Source: LGRD01 sp031415135
Lineage (GTDB): Bacteria; Pseudomonadota; Gammaproteobacteria; Burkholderiales; Burkholderiaceae_C
Direction: 5' to 3'
Assembly (NCBI GenBank): GCA_031415135.1
Contig: JANORB010000019.1
Coordinates: 14,253-78,252, forward strand
Length of the DNA: 64,000 nucleotides
Below the pieces are notes generated by a model. The model had not been told where the DNA came from, ran no database searches, and worked only from the letters and a program-made list of their open reading frames with translations. Of this stretch, positions 61,837 through 64,000 are shown piece after piece. Within the stretch, counting starts at the first letter, position 1; each line of letters starts with the position of its first letter. The position numbers and the translations under genes were made by a program.

Positions 61837-62433
61837 TTGAGCGCCGATCCGGCGGCCGGCGCCGACGCCCACCTGCGCGAATCCACCGTCGATTCGGAGC
61901 CGGCCTACCGAGGCCATTTTCTCGACGTGCGGCGCGACCGCGTGCGCCTGCCCGATGGCAGCACCGCGCAGCGCGAATACATCGTCCACCCCGGCGCGGC
62001 GATGGTGGTGCCGTTGCTGGACGACGGCCGCCTGGTGGTCGAACGCCAGTGGCGCCACCCGATGGGGCGGGTGATGCTGGAGTTCCCGGCCGGCAAGATC
62101 GATGCGGGCGAAACACCGTTCGAGTGCGCGGCGCGCGAGTTGGCCGAAGAGACCGGCTACCGTGCGGCGGAATGGGCGCGCGCCGGCATTCTGCACAACG
62201 CCATCGCCTATTCCGACGAAGGCATCGAAGTCTGGTTCGCGCGCGGCCTGCGCCTGGGCCAGCGGCACCTGGATGCGGGTGAATTTCTGGATGTTGCCGC
62301 CATGCGCCAGGACGAACTGGAGGCGGCGGCCGAGCGCGGAGAACTGACCGATGCCAAGACCCTGATCGGGCTGCTGTGGTTGCAGAATTGGCGTTCAGGC
62401 CGGTGGCCGCTGAACTGGGCCGCTGCAGGCTGA
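61837..62433 (+). CDS. NUDIX hydrolase, ADP-ribose pyrophosphatase type
   Basis: A 198-residue NUDIX enzyme. The best start is TTG 61837 (SADPAAGADAHLRESTVDSE follows), since no ATG occurs before the fold. The complete Nudix box GKIDAGETPFECAARELAEETGY matches Gx5Ex7REUxEExGU, given here as one motif split at its core. The upstream VHPGAAMVVPLLDDGRLVVE and QWRHPMGRVMLEFPAG match ADP-ribose pyrophosphatases (NudF). It may help recycle ADP-ribose from NAD turnover, which fits cotranscription with complex I, though that link is inference. Confidence 0.88.
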   Translation: MSADPAAGADAHLRESTVDSEPAYRGHFLDVRRDRVRLPDGSTAQREYIVHPGAAMVVPLLDDGRLVVERQWRHPMGRVMLEFPAGKIDAGETPFECAARELAEETGYRAAEWARAGILHNAIAYSDEGIEVWFARGLRLGQRHLDAGEFLDVAAMRQDELEAAAERGELTDAKTLIGLLWLQNWRSGRWPLNWAAAG

Positions 62434-62457
62434 GCGGGCCCGGTCGATAATGGCCGC

Positions 62458-62895
62458 ATGAAGGTTCTCAACCTGCGCTGTGCCCACGACCACCGATTCG
62501 AAGGCTGGTTCGGTTCGGACGACGACTTCCAGTCGCAGAACGAGCGTGGCCTGGTGGAGTGCCCGCTGTGCGCCGACCGATCGGTCAGCCGCCTTCCCAG
62601 CGCGCCGAGGCTGAATGTTTCCAACCTGCGTGACGCCGCCCCCGCGCGTGCGGTCGATGACGCCGAAGCCCAGCGCCAGTCGCACTGGATCCGCGCGGTG
62701 CGCCACCTGATCGACAGCACCGAAGACGTCGGTGAACGCTTTCCCGAAGAGGCCAGGCGGATTCACTACGGCGAAGCGCAGGGGCGCGGAATTCGCGGCC
62801 AGGCGAGCCGGGAAGACGCCGATGCGCTGCGTGAGGAAGGCATCGAAGTCACCGCCGTGGCGCTTCCGGCGGCCCTGAAGGGCAGCATTCAGTAG
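62458..62895 (+). CDS. DUF1178 family protein
   Basis: A 145-residue protein starting MKVLNLRCAHDHRFEGWFGS, the typical DUF1178 opening, with a CxxC-like zinc pair formed by C8 and the CPLCADRSVSRLPSAP segment. The C-terminal half has HYGEAQGRGIRGQAS. The function is unknown. It lies 24 bases after the NUDIX gene, an arrangement common in betaproteobacteria. Its 3' end overlaps the convergent DUF2917 gene by 7 bases. Confidence 0.9.
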   Translation: MKVLNLRCAHDHRFEGWFGSDDDFQSQNERGLVECPLCADRSVSRLPSAPRLNVSNLRDAAPARAVDDAEAQRQSHWIRAVRHLIDSTEDVGERFPEEARRIHYGEAQGRGIRGQASREDADALREEGIEVTAVALPAALKGSIQ

Positions 62896-63155
62896 CCCGG
62901 CTCCGGGGCCTGGGCGGTCGCGGGCGGGCACAGCACCACGAAGCGTGAATCGGCGAGCGCGCTGAGGACGGTGTCGCCGGCGCGGTCGATCGTGAATCCG
63001 TCGCCGGCTTCCAGAATGATGTCGCGCACATCCCGTTCCTGCGTCAGCCACATGCAGCCGGCGAGGCATTCCACGCGCCGTCCCTGGCCGTCGCGGATGC
63101 GAAACAGGCTGCCCTTGGCGAGCACGTGGGCGGCGTGAAGCAGGTCGGTGTTCAT
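62889..63155 (-). CDS. DUF2917 domain protein
   Basis: An 88-residue protein starting at ATG 63155 (MNTDLLHAAHVLAKGSLFRI) behind the ribosome site AGGAG. The pattern RVECLAGCMWLTQERDVRDI, then LEAGDGFTIDRAGDTVLSAL is the DUF2917 signature, a small cupin-like all-beta domain. Members are usually divergent from LysR regulators, as here, which suggests control by that regulator. No biochemical role is known to me. Confidence 0.88.
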   Translation of the reverse strand: MNTDLLHAAHVLAKGSLFRIRDGQGRRVECLAGCMWLTQERDVRDIILEAGDGFTIDRAGDTVLSALADSRFVVLCPPATAQAPEPGY

Positions 63156-63271
63156 CAGCAACTCCTCTTGGCATGATCGATTCACATGCAAATGGACGGC
63201 CAGCATTGACGCTGGGCGGATCGATTGAGTACAGTCTGTGGCAGGAGGCGTTCATGTTCAAGCGGCGGTTC

Positions 63272-63301
63272 GGAATGCCTTGCATGCTTTCTTGGAATGC
63301 C
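63272..63301. repeat. Two direct repeats upstream of the LysR gene
   Basis: GGAATGCC occurs at 63272-63279 and again at 63294-63301, 22 bases apart or about two helical turns, ending 11 bases before the LysR start codon and within the divergent gap. The phased spacing suggests a protein site, but this may be chance. Confidence 0.35.
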
Positions 63302-63312
63302 AACCCGGGCTC

Positions 63313-64000
63313 ATGAGACACCGCCGCTACGACCTGCCGCCGCTGAACCAGCTCGAAGCCTTCGAGGCCGCAGCCCGGCACCTGAGCTTCACCCGGGCGG
63401 CCGATGAGCTGTCGCTGACCCAATCCGCCGTCAGCCGCCAGATCGCGGCGGTGGAGGCGCACTTCGAGGTGGCGCTGTTTCGCCGCCTGCACCGTGCCCT
63501 GCTGCTCACGGAAGATGGCCAGACGCTGCGGCATGCCGTCGCCGAGGTGCTGGAGCGGCTTCACCAGGTGAGCGGCGCGTTGCGGCGCGCAGGCAGGGTC
63601 AAGACCGTGGTGGTGACGACCACGCCCGGCTTTGCGGGCCTGTGGCTGATTCCGCGGCTGGCCGGCTTCACGGCGTCGCACCCGGAGGTCGATGTGCGCA
63701 TCTCGGCCAGCTATTCGCTGGTCAACCTGAACCGCGACGGCGTCGACGCGGCGGTGCGCTACCAGACCGAACAGGCTGCCGGCGCCGGCGCCGTGCGGCT
63801 GTTCGGCGAACAGTTCATGCCCGTGTGCAGCCCGCGGCTGATGCGCGCCCCGGCCACGCCGCTCAAGACGCCCGAGGACTTGCGCCACCACGTGCTGCTG
63901 CACATGGAACCGGATGGAAGCGCGCATTCACCGGACTGGCCGATGTGGCTGCGGATCATGCGGATCGCCGACCTGAAGCCCGCCGGGTCGCTGCATTTTT
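63313..64000 (+). CDS. LysR-family transcriptional regulator, GcvA-like, cut by window edge
   Basis: The first 229 residues of a LysR regulator beginning at ATG 63313 (MRHRRYDLPPLNQLEAFEAA). The helix-turn-helix LSFTRAADELSLTQSAVSRQ spans about 24-43 and is followed by the linker helix to residue 90. The ligand domain starts near 95 with VVVTTTPGFAGLWLIPRLAGF, and the RDGVDAAVRY stretch is typical of the GcvA/AmpR branch. The frame remains open at base 64000. It is divergent from DUF2917, which it probably regulates together with itself. Confidence 0.9.
   Translation, partial: MRHRRYDLPPLNQLEAFEAAARHLSFTRAADELSLTQSAVSRQIAAVEAHFEVALFRRLHRALLLTEDGQTLRHAVAEVLERLHQVSGALRRAGRVKTVVVTTTPGFAGLWLIPRLAGFTASHPEVDVRISASYSLVNLNRDGVDAAVRYQTEQAAGAGAVRLFGEQFMPVCSPRLMRAPATPLKTPEDLRHHVLLHMEPDGSAHSPDWPMWLRIMRIADLKPAGSLHF

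Overview
The window is high-GC, densely coded DNA whose gene content and order point to a betaproteobacterium of the Burkholderiales, probably Comamonadaceae or the neighbouring Rubrivivax/Leptothrix-type lineages. The supporting signs are a Bug-family TctC binding protein, an intracellular PHA depolymerase, the order pnp / PIG3-type oxidoreductase / tpiA / secG / tRNA-Leu / nuoA-N, a DUF2917 gene beside a LysR regulator, and a complete isc cluster. The assignment is by family recognition only. I see no insertion sequence, prophage, CRISPR array or rRNA.

Layout. 1-2924: a 4-hydroxyproline catabolic pair (epimerase, cut by the left edge, and a DapA-like deaminase) divergent from an FCD-type GntR regulator, with a perfect dyad between them. 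3269-4610: an SDR and a DsbA-fold isomerase. 4734-8655: a secreted 5'-nucleotidase, a cytochrome P450 with a frameshifted C-terminus, and a universal stress protein, followed by a six-unit 11-bp tandem repeat. 8755-12673: esterase, amiC and tsaE on the minus strand, back to back with queG. 12792-17808: TonB-dependent receptor, chalcone-isomerase-like protein, TctC protein, intrinsic terminator, xerD. 17833-29007: class I fumarase, nhaA, UPF0114 protein, acs, an RnfB-like ferredoxin, phaZ, tyrB, uvrB.

29047-34584 is the iron-sulfur assembly operon iscR-S-U-A-hscB-hscA-fdx. It has a clear sigma70 promoter overlapped by a type-1 IscR box, and an attenuator-like set of alternative hairpins between iscA and hscB.

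35117-39643 is the most interesting region. It holds a LuxR-type regulator with no luxI in the window, a 54-residue double-glycine-leader peptide (predicted 13-residue mature product), an HlyD-family adaptor, and an ABC exporter with an intact C39 peptidase. Two 20-bp lux-box-like elements, 15/20 identical to each other, flank luxR. The second sits at the same distance from a -10-like hexamer as in the Vibrio fischeri luxI promoter. I read this as a LuxR-controlled secreted-peptide system, either a bacteriocin or a peptide signal, which I do not recognise as a described one.

39691-46892 carries housekeeping genes: tsaD, an aminotransferase, rpsO-pnp, a quinone oxidoreductase, tpiA and secG. 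tRNA-Leu(GAG) follows, then the whole 14-gene complex I operon nuoA-N (47206-61825), with several stop/start overlaps. The right end has a NUDIX hydrolase, a DUF1178 protein, a convergent DUF2917 protein and a LysR regulator cut by the window edge.
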